Below the pieces are notes generated by a model, which did no database searches, had not been told where the DNA came from, and saw only the letters and a list, made by a program, of their open reading frames with translations. Made by a program: the position numbers and the translations under genes. 64,000 nt of DNA from Opitutia bacterium UBA4506 (GTDB lineage Bacteria; Verrucomicrobiota; Verrucomicrobiia; Opitutales; Puniceicoccaceae). Each line of letters starts with the position of its first letter. The stretch's first letter is position 1. This document shows positions 1 to 7,402 of this stretch, piece after piece. The stretch is taken from NCBI GenBank assembly GCA_002388665.1, contig DGMY01000060.1:1-64000 (forward strand). Direction: 5' to 3'.

Positions 1-31
1 TCTAGGGTCGGGACGAGCTTTTTACCTTTAT

Positions 32-406
32 TCAGAGCAATTTCCACCCCGTAGAAACTCTTAAACTAGTGCCATTCCGGTATAATTCTTCCGCATATCT
101 GAGCTTTGAGAATGAGCATAGCTGCTTGGATTTCTCTTTCGTGAAGGCTACCAATGCGCCTAAGGCATCATAATTTTTATAGTTGGATACTGAACTCGAG
201 AATTGTGAAACGATGTCAGATTCATTTGGTTTTTTGTCCAGCCTGTTGAGCAATTCTTTCTGGTATTCCTGTATCCATTCAAGCTCTGTCTCTGCGGGAA
301 TGTGATACTGCCGATACTCTTCAAAAGCGCACTCTCTACCCATTCCGAATTTGCTGCCTCCGAAATCCATGAAAATGGCTTTGGCTTTCTCAAGATTCGT
401 TTTCAT
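32..406 (-). CDS. hypothetical protein, possible integron cassette gene
   Basis: A 124-residue soluble, charged protein with no signal peptide, membrane segment or motif I recognise. It starts with ATG and no clear Shine-Dalgarno sequence, and stops with TGA. It lies upstream of the integron integrase and is transcribed away from it, the position and orientation expected of a first gene cassette. The DNA is visibly richer in A and T than the glycan locus, which suggests foreign origin. I could not find a canonical attC core on either side, and the left side is cut by the window edge, so cassette status is an inference. Confidence 0.6.
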   Translation of the reverse strand: MKTNLEKAKAIFMDFGGSKFGMGRECAFEEYRQYHIPAETELEWIQEYQKELLNRLDKKPNESDIVSQFSSSVSNYKNYDALGALVAFTKEKSKQLCSFSKLRYAEELYRNGTSLRVSTGWKLL

Positions 407-423
407 TTCTGTGAACAGTGTTA

Positions 424-446
424 TATCTCAAACTTAGTTTGAGATA
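424..446. promoter_or_regulatory. 23-bp perfect palindrome, possible operator or folded site
   Basis: Two 11-nt arms, TATCTCAAACT and AGTTTGAGATA, surround a single central base. The site lies 17 bp before the ATG of the leftward unknown gene. It has no T-run, so it is not a classical terminator. It could be an operator for that gene or a folded part of the attI region. Outer bases GTTA and TAAC extend the symmetry imperfectly. Confidence 0.4.
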
Positions 447-789
447 ACCCGGAAGCGAAGGGTGGAATGTGGGAGGAATTTTTTCACAAAAATCGGGGGC
501 ATAGAAATTTGGCAAGAATCTGATTTCAAGGTGGATATGAAACTACTATGAATTCTCTATGGAGCACGCTTTTGCTCTGGATTCAAGCTCATTCTCCCGA
601 CAAGTACACAACTCGTGGCACGATTATCGGGCTGAGTTGAGCTTTTGCTGGAAATTTGAAATGGCCCCGCCCTTTCGATATTCCCATAAGATCTTCCATA
701 TCAACACCATCCCACTGATTCAAAAGATCCGGGTAGAATGCCTCTTTGGGCAAGTACTCAACTCATTCAGTTTTTCATTGGATAATCGG

Positions 790-803
790 TGAACATATGT
801 TTA
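790..803. promoter_or_regulatory. possible LexA-type palindrome upstream of integron integrase
   Basis: The sequence TGAACATATGTTTA contains the perfect palindrome AACATATGTT and ends 13 bp before the integrase ATG. Integron integrases are often SOS-regulated by LexA, and the GAAC-N4-GTTY layout resembles the Gram-positive LexA box. The verrucomicrobial motif I recall has the opposite half-site order (TGTTC-N4-GAACA), so the assignment is weak. Confidence 0.25.
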
Positions 804-816
804 CTATTCAGAAATC

Positions 817-2133
817 ATGAATAGAATTCATTTTCCTCGATGGGCCGAGGTTTTGGAGAAATCTGATTTGCCCCAATCCGAGCGGCAGAGTTTCCGAGTG
901 ACACTTCGCTGGTATTTGAGCTGGTGTCGCCAGCATTCATCTGGATGTACTTTCACATCGGCACGGGAGTTTGTGAAATGGGCTTCTCAGGAGAAGAATG
1001 CAGATGACTGGATGGTAGAACGCTGGCGTACGGCCATTCGGTGGTTTTTCAGAACAGCGAAACAGCAAGCACGCGATGAATCGGCACAGTTTGGCAGAGC
1101 TGTTTCCCAAGAAATTCCGGATACTAAAGCGTTCTCCAATACAGATGATACGGATGCCGAGCGGGTCGTCGCAGCAAATGACGACGAGAAGGAAATTCTG
1201 GTTACGATGCGTCGTCGGGGGATGGCCCTCAAGACTGAGAGGGCCTATCTACGCTGGTTTCGAGATTTTTCGCGTTGGAGTGGTGGCATCTCGGGTCGGG
1301 AGATCAAGCCTGAGCGGGTAAAGGATTACCTCAGCTATTTGGCCATGGACCGTCTTGTTGCATCCTCAACGCAGAAGCAGGCGCTCAATGCGCTCGCGTT
1401 TATTGCCCAGAGTGTTTTCGGTGTCGACCTTGGCGACATTAGCGATTTTTGCCGTGCGAAGAACCGGAAAAAAGTTCCTGTGGTGATGAGCAAGGAAGAG
1501 ACCCGCATATTTTTTTCCCAATTAAACGACCAACGCCGATTGATGGGCAGACTCCAATACTCGGCAGGCCTGAGGGTTTCGGAACTCCTCCGGCTAAGGG
1601 TTCAAGACCTGGATTTGGCTCGACATCAGGTTGTGGTGCGCTGCGGGAAAGGAGCCAAAGACCGGGTGGCACCTTTGGCCGAGCGCTTGATTCCTGATAT
1701 GCATTCACACCTGGAGAGGGTTCGCGAGGTTTTCGAAGAGGATTTGAAACGAACGGATCTAGACGGAGTCTATCTGCCGGAAGCATTGGGGCGCCGGCAC
1801 TCCAATTCTGGAAAGGACTGGCGCTGGCAGTGGCTCTGGCCGAGTAGAGAGATCTCAAGGGATCCTCGTAGCGGTAAGCAAAGGCGACATCATGTCTTGC
1901 CCCAAGTTTATCAGGGGGCGGTCTCACGCGCAGGGAAGCAAGCGGGCCTGAACAAGCGGGTGACCAGTCACACTTTACGACATTCCTTCGCCACACATTT
2001 GCTGGAGGATGGCGTCGACATCCGGTCGGTGCAGGATCTTCTGGGGCACAAAAGCGTTGAGACGACCCAGATTTACCTGCACGTGATGCAAAAACCAGGC
2101 ACCGGGGTGAAAAGCCCTCTGGATACGCTGTAG
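817..2133 (+). CDS. intI: integron integrase (tyrosine recombinase, IntI family)
   Basis: A 438-residue tyrosine recombinase. Catalytic residues are all visible: R253, K278, H385, R388, H411 and nucleophile Y420. The IntI-specific insertion lies at about residues 321-360, with the WQW and SRDPRSG patches that separate integron integrases from XerC/D. Typical IntI proteins have about 320-340 residues; the extra length is an N-terminal block (about 1-110) that looks like an additional SAM-like core-binding domain, followed by the usual one (about 124-215). By family knowledge it recombines attI and single-stranded attC hairpins to capture gene cassettes. No frameshift or missing catalytic residue is seen, so it may be active. 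The start has a poor Shine-Dalgarno sequence. Confidence 0.95.
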   Translation: MNRIHFPRWAEVLEKSDLPQSERQSFRVTLRWYLSWCRQHSSGCTFTSAREFVKWASQEKNADDWMVERWRTAIRWFFRTAKQQARDESAQFGRAVSQEIPDTKAFSNTDDTDAERVVAANDDEKEILVTMRRRGMALKTERAYLRWFRDFSRWSGGISGREIKPERVKDYLSYLAMDRLVASSTQKQALNALAFIAQSVFGVDLGDISDFCRAKNRKKVPVVMSKEETRIFFSQLNDQRRLMGRLQYSAGLRVSELLRLRVQDLDLARHQVVVRCGKGAKDRVAPLAERLIPDMHSHLERVREVFEEDLKRTDLDGVYLPEALGRRHSNSGKDWRWQWLWPSREISRDPRSGKQRRHHVLPQVYQGAVSRAGKQAGLNKRVTSHTLRHSFATHLLEDGVDIRSVQDLLGHKSVETTQIYLHVMQKPGTGVKSPLDTL

Positions 2134-2460
2134 CGCCCCTGCCCTCCGGGATCCCATGTAAAAAGCCAAGAAAATGGGTCCATGTTACTTGGCGAATTTT
2201 GCGCGATGAAGTGCGATTTCCCTTTGTTGATGCGGGCGCATTTCCTGGTGTGCAGCTTTAGCAAACGTTTCGCTCGTCAGCCTCCCCCTTTCAAACGCTT
2301 GATTTGTTAGTTGAGCCTCTTCGATTATGTGTAATTGGCTAGAAAGTCCTCGACGGCAGCAGTTGAATCGGCATTTCCAAAACTAGCCCTCGGGATCCAA
2401 TACCTTAGGAAAAAATAAATCCCTACCCCGAAGAGAACCCACGGAGTGGGCATAACGTGA
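2134..2460. other. non-coding stretch after the integrase
   Basis: No convincing gene. The minus strand carries a short open stretch ending about 2190 that reads like the C-terminal end of a small charged protein (…FAKAAHQEM…, ending in TAA). It overlaps a repeat motif found again near 4.1 kb, so it may be a gene remnant or part of a repeat. No terminator with a T-run is evident after the integrase stop. Confidence 0.4.
2251..2280 (+). repeat. GCTTTAGCAAACGTT…CGTCAG repeat, copy 1
   Basis: Contains GCTTTAGCAAACGTT followed after 7 bases by CGTCAGC. The same arrangement recurs in direct orientation near 4150, and the TGCAGCTTTAGCAAAC part recurs inverted near 4101. It lies about 120 bp after the integrase stop. 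Confidence 0.5.
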
Positions 2461-2541
2461 AGGCTAGGCGGCCCGGCCCAAGAGGTCCAGGCCTCTGTGG
2501 ATTTCCGATCTCGCGGGGATGGACTCCGGGTTGCCTACGCC
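2461..2541 (+). repeat. 81-bp direct repeat, copy A
   Basis: Begins AGGCTAGGCGGCCC and ends GGGTTGCCTACGCCG. The ends are imperfect inverted repeats of each other (CTAGGCGGCCC against CTAGGCAACCC), so the unit can fold with paired ends and a 2-base mismatch. Copy B has the same length, near-identical ends and a partly conserved middle. The two copies flank the GxxExxY remnant. Confidence 0.65.
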
Positions 2542-2562
2542 GTTTGGTTCGAGTTCTTTTTC

Positions 2563-2590
2563 ACCACGAAGAGCACGAAGGACACGAAGG
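2563..2590 (+). repeat. CACGAAG-type repeat, left arm of 28-bp inverted pair
   Basis: Three degenerate tandem copies of CACGAAGGR after ACC. The reverse complement, with a few changes, occurs at 2857-2884 on the other side of the GxxExxY remnant, giving an inverted pair. Such CACGAAG strings commonly accompany GxxExxY genes in verrucomicrobial and planctomycete genomes. Confidence 0.7.
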
Positions 2591-2834
2591 GGGGATCGGA
2601 GGACATATCGCTTCATCCCGTCTTTGAGTTTGTTGATAGTAAAGTTGAAGATGAGTCCGATTTGGATGTCCGAAAGCTTCCTGTAGGTGATGATTTGAGC
2701 CTCATGGATCGGATCCATTCTCTGCTGAGACAACGCTGATAGGACGATTCCAGAAGGCCCGGACCCAGAAAACGATGCACCTCAATCGCACATCCAATCA
2801 CTTGACCGGAAAGCGTCTCAAATTGCTTCGCCAT
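2590..2834 (-). pseudogene. GxxExxY family protein, internally deleted remnant
   Basis: The N-terminal part reads LSGQVIGCAIEVHRFLGPG then LLESSYQRCL, the typical start of GxxExxY proteins (PF13366). The C-terminal part, MDPIHEAQIITYRKL then IGLIFNFTINKLKDGMKR, lies in a different frame immediately after it. The central region, usually about 45 residues including the GxxExxY motif itself, is missing, with the junction near 2715-2725. The normal stop codon is also lost, and the frame runs on through the CACGAAG repeat. Intact members have about 120-130 residues and unknown function. Both ends are clearly recognisable, so this is a decayed copy and not a functional gene. Confidence 0.8.
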
Positions 2835-2856
2835 CTCTGGCATGCGTCCCTCTCTT

Positions 2857-2884
2857 CCTTCGTGCTCTTCGCGCTCTTCGTGGT
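2857..2884 (-). repeat. CACGAAG-type repeat, right arm of 28-bp inverted pair
   Basis: On the minus strand it reads ACCACGAAGAGCGCGAAG and then AGCACGAAGG, the same length as the left arm and differing at a few positions. It lies just upstream of the GxxExxY start. Confidence 0.7.
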
Positions 2885-2910
2885 AATTCATTCATTTTTT
2901 TCGAACGTGG

Positions 2911-2991
2911 AGGCTAGGCGGCCCAGTCCGTGGGGGCGGAGTTCTGTAGGTTGTCGATTTCACGGAAAGTAAACCTGGGTTGCCTAGGCCG
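2911..2991 (+). repeat. 81-bp direct repeat, copy B
   Basis: Begins AGGCTAGGCGGCCC and ends GGGTTGCCTAGGCCG. The end pairing seen in copy A is retained. An inner CCGTG/CACGG pairing in copy B is replaced by GTCCA/TGGAC in copy A, so secondary structure seems better conserved than sequence. Confidence 0.65.
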
Positions 2992-3104
2992 TCTTGATAT
3001 GCTGTCCGTCCATGCTCCGAATTCTGCCAAAATCATGGGGGCTCGCAATTTCAATTCTTTCCTTTTCCGTTCGCGAAGATTCCTCTCACACAGCGGTGCA
3101 GCGC

Positions 3105-3329
3105 TCACAAAGCGGTCTTTTCTCCGTGCCTTTGCGCCTCCGTGAGATTCAATTCCTTTCGCATAACATCTTCCTCGCTGGCTAGAATGATAATACTGAC
3201 AGCAATGAAGAATAAACCTATCACTGGGAGGAGCCAACACAGCCAGGGAGTCTTGAACCAGTGCCAATATCAACCGCGAGAAACTGTAATTTCGTCAAAC
3301 TGATACGAAGCCGTTGCTTGTGTACTCAT
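3105..3329 (-). pseudogene. small membrane protein ORF interrupted by in-frame TGA
   Basis: From an ATG at 3329 the frame reads MSTQATASYQFDEITVSRG, then TGA at codon 20. It continues without a stop through YWHWFKTPWLCWLLPVIG and FFIAVSIIILASEED to a TGA at 3105. The downstream part has a Trp-rich juxtamembrane segment and one clear transmembrane helix, as in a real small membrane protein. The simplest reading is a TGG-to-TGA nonsense change. The C-terminal tail runs into a CTCACGGAGGCGCAAAGG repeat, so the original end may also be lost. No Shine-Dalgarno sequence is obvious. It could be chance coding. Confidence 0.35.
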
Positions 3330-3374
3330 GTCTAAATTCGATTGTGGAGTGATAACAGCCGACCTTCAACGAGG

Positions 3375-3869
3375 TTACGCAGCAGCGTCCGGTAGTGACG
3401 AGGAATTCAGTCGTTTGAAAAGGTGGCATCCCCACGCGGCGATCCCCTTACCCGAAAGGGCAAATATGAGATGGAACACCACGCCAATGAAAATGATGAA
3501 AGCACCGTCATTCGCGATCATTCTATCCACCAGACTTTGCTGAAAAAACGAAGAAGTAGATTGCTGCCAGAGCAGTGCTCCGTACACCCACGAGCCGAGT
3601 AGCCCTAAGCTCAGGACTCCAGAAATCCAGCGCAATCGGATACTTCCGGATTCATTCAAGCAAAGTAGTAGCGCCCATCCGGTTACCGGGATCGACATCA
3701 AAATCAATATCCCTTCAAAGGTCGCTTTCCACATGGATGGATCTCCACCCGACTCGTAGAATTGGTAGTGGACTTGATTGTACACCTTCGGTCCAACCAA
3801 GGCCAAAAGGCCTAGGGCTAAGACAACGACAACCGCATACCATGCATATTTGATGTACTTCAGGTTCAT
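3375..3869 (-). CDS. hypothetical four-helix membrane protein
   Basis: A 164-residue protein with four predicted transmembrane helices at about residues 9-28, 50-70, 80-100 and 120-142, and a short charged tail. I do not recognise the family. Its ATG is 1 bp after the stop of a 47-codon ORF that also encodes a hydrophobic segment, which suggests translational coupling. It lies between the integron region and the glycan locus and does not look like part of either. Confidence 0.7.
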   Translation of the reverse strand: MNLKYIKYAWYAVVVVLALGLLALVGPKVYNQVHYQFYESGGDPSMWKATFEGILILMSIPVTGWALLLCLNESGSIRLRWISGVLSLGLLGSWVYGALLWQQSTSSFFQQSLVDRMIANDGAFIIFIGVVFHLIFALSGKGIAAWGCHLFKRLNSSSLPDAAA

Positions 3870-3870
3870 T

Positions 3871-4014
3871 TCAGCTCGTGAAGGCGGCGCACGATTCGTA
3901 CGGATCGGAATTTCCTACCCCGATAGTTTCGATCATCCATTCTACCACAGGGAGCACAAACGGCAGGAAGAACCGGACGAAATCAAGAGCAAATCTATTG
4001 CAGGGAAGGGACAC
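3871..4014 (-). CDS. possible small membrane protein (47 codons)
   Basis: From a GTG with AGGG a few bases upstream, the frame encodes 47 residues including the hydrophobic run FFLPFVLPVVEWMIETIG, and ends TGA one base before the next ATG. A stop codon lies two codons before the GTG. The tight junction argues for a real gene or the tail of one. With no recognised homologue and a non-ATG start, confidence is low. Confidence 0.35.
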   Translation of the reverse strand: MSLPCNRFALDFVRFFLPFVLPVVEWMIETIGVGNSDPYESCAAFTS

Positions 4015-4100
4015 GGAGCCCTACACAGGTGATCGATACCGCTCGAACAAAGCTACCCCAGAAACGGATAGGCCTTAATCGAGCCGGTTGTTCACGGCGC

Positions 4101-4118
4101 ATGTTTGCTAAAGCTGCA
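4101..4118 (-). repeat. GCTTTAGCAAAC repeat, inverted copy
   Basis: GTTTGCTAAAGCTGCAC on the plus strand is the exact reverse complement of bases around 2251-2267. It also forms an inverted pair with the copy 45 bp downstream. Confidence 0.5.
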
Positions 4119-4148
4119 CGCCACGAGAGAATGCTTCTGCCCACGGGG

Positions 4149-4176
4149 CGCTTTAGCAAACGTTCAGTACGTCAGC
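4149..4176 (+). repeat. GCTTTAGCAAACGTT…CGTCAG repeat, copy 2
   Basis: GCGCTTTAGCAAACGTT followed by CGTCAGCGC. It matches the 2251-2280 copy over both blocks with the same spacing. CCCACGGGGC beside it recurs near 4240. Confidence 0.5.
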
Positions 4177-4251
4177 GCTTTCTTTTCGAAAAAGGAATGT
4201 CCCTGACCCATTAAACTGAACCGCTCTCTGAAGCCGCAGCCCACGGGGCAC

Positions 4252-4286
4252 AAAAAAAGGCACTGCAGAATAGTTGCAGTGCCTTT
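4252..4286 (-). terminator. intrinsic terminator of the glycan locus
   Basis: Read on the minus strand, AAAGGCACTGCA pairs perfectly with TGCAGTGCCTTT across a 7-base loop, followed by a run of seven T. It lies about 40 bp after the stop of the last (YfhO-type) gene of the long minus-strand gene run, so it should end that transcript. Confidence 0.85.
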
Positions 4287-4324
4287 CTTAAAATATGAGC
4301 GTCCGAGATACCCCTCTACAATTC

Positions 4325-7300
4325 CTAGGAATCCGGTGGTTGGTTGCCTTTTAGAAACTTGCCTATCGGAGTGATGATTAGGGCTAGTACGATGAGGATT
4401 GTTGCCAGGCTGATCGCGATACCAGCTCTCATCATTGGAGGGAAGTACTTGAATACTACGTCGTTTTTCCCTTCGTTCAGCAGGACTCCCTTGAAGCCGA
4501 AGTGTACGGGGATTACCTCTACTTTCTTCTCGTTGACCTCGGCGGTCCAACCGCGGTTGTCGGGAATTGACACGAACAAGAGTCCAGGTCTATCCAGCTC
4601 GATGTTTCCTTCGAACCGGTTGGAATTCCAGTTAGTCCACTCGACCGCATGGGTTCCCAGTGCTTTGGCCAAATCAAAATACAGTCTTTCCCGTTCTTCT
4701 CTGGGTCCGTGCAGGGTTCTCTTGTCGATCTCTTCCAGGGTCTCGCGTGAGACCTTTGGCAATTCGTTCAATCCCTCCACCGGCCAGGCTTCCGGTACCA
4801 CGGCAGCGGCCAAGGCAACTAAATCTCTCTCACCGGGACGGAGGGCCCGCATCTCTTCCTCGGATATAGTGGAGAAGTAGACCGACCCGAATGGAACGAA
4901 GCAGGTATTCTCATAAATCAGCGAGTCGCCAGCCCGCCCCCAAGCCTTATAAAATGGAGAAAGGGAGGATTCCTCGCCACTGCGCATGATGTAATACTTC
5001 ATCGAGAGCAACGTCTCGAGGACATAGCGCTCCCTCATTCCGCAGACATAGGATGAGCCTAAACCCGGCACGCGATAGTCAACATCGAACCCGCCTGTAC
5101 CGAGGAAATCCAAATATCCTCCCGCATTGAATGAGTAGTAGGAAGTCAAGCCCTTGAACCCCTGCCCCAATGGATCGTTAAGCCGCGCGCAGCCCGGCCC
5201 CTTTTCGATTCGGTAGAAAGAAGAATCTGCTGCTTCGATCATCGCAACAGCGTCGTAAGAGTCATCAAAATAGAACCCGTGGGTCGTCAACGAATCGGCC
5301 CGGAGGTCAAAGCGATCCTGGGTCGATTCTCGCGCAAATTGGCCGACTTCCCATACTAGTAAAAGCGGGATCAGAAGCAAGGCCGCGGGCCGCGATCTCC
5401 CGTACCGAAGGAAGACCAGGAGGGCCGAATATCCGAACAACAAATAGAGGGTGTGCCGATAGACGCGGTAGCTTTCTTTTACCCGAACAAACTCCATTGC
5501 GTATTCAGAATTCCGCAGGAAGAGAAGAGCTACCACACAAACGAGTAGAGTTCCTCCAAGGAGGCAGAGATCCAATTTACGCTTACGAATGAGATCATCG
5601 AGCCCCACTGCGGCAATTCCGGCCAAAGCGACGGGGATCCAGAAGGACGATGTTTTATAATATACGCCTGAAAAGGCGTTCAGACAGTAGCGTACGTAAG
5701 GGACAAAGATATAGAGGAGAATGGCCAGAAGGACGCCCCAGAGGATCCAGCGAGTTCGCGGACGCCGGCCGATCAATGCTTGGGGGAGGAGTAATACAAC
5801 GAGCGTACCCGCATACAAATGAGGTCCTTCGAGGTAATTGCGCCAGCCGGAATAGAAGATCCCACGGCCCAAAATATCGGGGGCAAAAATCCCGTAGAGG
5901 CTGGAGAGCCACTCTTCTGGCGGGTTGATGGAATAGAGCGCACTCTGGGCGAACTCCAATATCCCGGACTCACTGCCGCTCACCCGTGGGCTCGAAAAAA
6001 TCTCATACAAATTGGGGAGAAAGAACACGGCTGACAATCCGAGCCCGAGAACATAGCACGCCCCCAACCGCAGGACCTGCCCGGCAATCCACTTGGGCTT
6101 CCACCCAGCCTCCATCCAAAGTCGAAGGAGGGCATACCCAAAAAAGAGTATCGACCACACATACGTGTGATACACACCTCGAATGACCAAAAAGAGAATC
6201 GCCAGAGGGAGCAGGTGCCAAATTCGTTTGCGCAGGAAGCATTCGAACGCAAACAAAGCAAACGCGACCATCACCACCTCAGAAGCGTAGTGATTCCAGT
6301 TCCCCCGAATGACCATGTGCCCGGAAAAGACCAAGCCCACTACCGCGACGGAGGCGGCATAGCGGCCGATCCCGAGCAGCCTCAACCACCCGAGAAAGAA
6401 AACCGCTGCGACCAGTGTTTTGAGGAACTGCACCCATCCCATGCCGAAGCCCAGTAGCTTCGGAGGCAAGGCATAGAGGATAAAGAGGAAAGGGTCGCCG
6501 ATCCAATTGAAGATCCCCTGCCCCGCACCAACACTGAAAGACCATAGGGGATATCCTTCGGTGCGGAAGTACTCGGCAATGTGGGTGAACATCGGCCAAA
6601 ACACGTCGACCGAGTCGGTAGCGACATCGCGGAACAGATACATTTTCCGGAAGAGGAGGTAGGGCTCATAGACCCAAAAACCGAGGACGGCTACCCCTGC
6701 AAGGCTGACGATCCACCAGAGCCGGTTCCAACGTGGAGTGTATTCTCCCCCCGCTCTCGACAACCACCCGGATCGCACCAGCCGCCCCGCGAGATAAAAC
6801 AATCCAGCGACCAGCCCAAAATAAAGCAGCCGGATCCCCCGAAGCTGCCAAAGTACTCTCGGAGAGAGGGAGCCGAGCCAATCGGAGCGAGAGAGAGGGA
6901 GAATCAAATAGGAGTCCTCCCCGGCCGTGCGTACCCGCCAATTGGGGCCTTCCTGATTGCCGCTACCAATCTGATTATTGGGCTGCCATCGATTCAAGAC
7001 CTCTTCTCCATCGAGTTCAAATAAGGGGTGGTAGCGATAAGCAGACTCGAAACCAAACTCGACCGGCCCCAAAACAAAGTCCCGAACCTCTCTTCCCAGG
7101 TCCAAGCGAATCGCCCTCAACTTCCTCCAGCCGGGCATACGAAACTCGGCGACCAGGGTATCGTGAGTGGCGTGGAGAAGCTCGACATCTGAGTAGTATT
7201 CGAAATAGGAGCCCGGGCCGGGGAAACCGTAGCGGTAATACACCTGCAACACGGTTTGTCCCGTATTGTCGATGAGGGGGATCCGAACTCGGTTGGGAGC

Positions 7301-7402
7301 TGGCTGCCAGAAAATGGAACTCACAATCCCTATACCCACGACCAAAAGCGCCGCAAATGTGCACAGGTTGAGCCCCCACAGTCGTTTCCAACAAGAGATC
7401 AT
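4325..7402 (-). CDS. YfhO-type polytopic membrane glycosyltransferase-like protein
   Basis: A 1025-residue protein. It has an N-terminal transmembrane helix (about 12-32), then a beta-rich soluble block (about 35-165), a long polytopic region (about 190-690) of GT-C appearance, a large extracytoplasmic part (about 690-975), and a final helix near 985-1008. The C-terminal SIPDNRGWTAEVNEKK and EGKNDVVFKYFPP segments are the hallmark of the YfhO family. Known relatives use polyprenyl-phosphate sugars at the outer face of the membrane; the sugar here is unknown. The ATG overlaps the upstream stop by 4 bp. It is the last gene of the locus and is followed by the terminator. Confidence 0.8.
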   Translation of the reverse strand: MISCWKRLWGLNLCTFAALLVVGIGIVSSIFWQPAPNRVRIPLIDNTGQTVLQVYYRYGFPGPGSYFEYYSDVELLHATHDTLVAEFRMPGWRKLRAIRLDLGREVRDFVLGPVEFGFESAYRYHPLFELDGEEVLNRWQPNNQIGSGNQEGPNWRVRTAGEDSYLILPLSRSDWLGSLSPRVLWQLRGIRLLYFGLVAGLFYLAGRLVRSGWLSRAGGEYTPRWNRLWWIVSLAGVAVLGFWVYEPYLLFRKMYLFRDVATDSVDVFWPMFTHIAEYFRTEGYPLWSFSVGAGQGIFNWIGDPFLFILYALPPKLLGFGMGWVQFLKTLVAAVFFLGWLRLLGIGRYAASVAVVGLVFSGHMVIRGNWNHYASEVVMVAFALFAFECFLRKRIWHLLPLAILFLVIRGVYHTYVWSILFFGYALLRLWMEAGWKPKWIAGQVLRLGACYVLGLGLSAVFFLPNLYEIFSSPRVSGSESGILEFAQSALYSINPPEEWLSSLYGIFAPDILGRGIFYSGWRNYLEGPHLYAGTLVVLLLPQALIGRRPRTRWILWGVLLAILLYIFVPYVRYCLNAFSGVYYKTSSFWIPVALAGIAAVGLDDLIRKRKLDLCLLGGTLLVCVVALLFLRNSEYAMEFVRVKESYRVYRHTLYLLFGYSALLVFLRYGRSRPAALLLIPLLLVWEVGQFARESTQDRFDLRADSLTTHGFYFDDSYDAVAMIEAADSSFYRIEKGPGCARLNDPLGQGFKGLTSYYSFNAGGYLDFLGTGGFDVDYRVPGLGSSYVCGMRERYVLETLLSMKYYIMRSGEESSLSPFYKAWGRAGDSLIYENTCFVPFGSVYFSTISEEEMRALRPGERDLVALAAAVVPEAWPVEGLNELPKVSRETLEEIDKRTLHGPREERERLYFDLAKALGTHAVEWTNWNSNRFEGNIELDRPGLLFVSIPDNRGWTAEVNEKKVEVIPVHFGFKGVLLNEGKNDVVFKYFPPMMRAGIAISLATILIVLALIITPIGKFLKGNQPPDS

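Larger units (their letters stand above)
407..816. other. intergenic region between unknown gene and integron integrase
   Basis: This 410-bp gap would hold attI and the cassette promoter if the integron is functional. It contains a perfect 23-bp palindrome near the unknown gene and a shorter palindrome just before the integrase start. A 77-codon plus-strand reading frame at 559-792 has no recognisable protein features and I do not call it a gene. No GTTRRRY attI core was identified with confidence. Confidence 0.5.

Noticed and set aside
420..450. Palindrome as an attC site
   Set aside because: It lacks RYYYAAC and GTTRRRY core boxes and the unpaired spacer and extrahelical bases of attC; kept only as a palindrome.
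559..792. 77-codon plus-strand frame upstream of the integrase
   Set aside because: No motif, no ribosome site, and it lies where attI and promoter signals are expected.
2461..2991. 81-bp repeats as attC sites of the integron
   Set aside because: They fold with paired ends but do not show AAC/GTT core boxes in the right register, and they lie on the wrong side of the integrase for a standard array.
2914..3273. 119-codon minus-strand frame
   Set aside because: It reads through repeats (the ESHGGAKARRKD type) and has no domain; the more coherent frame in this stretch is the TGA-broken small membrane protein.
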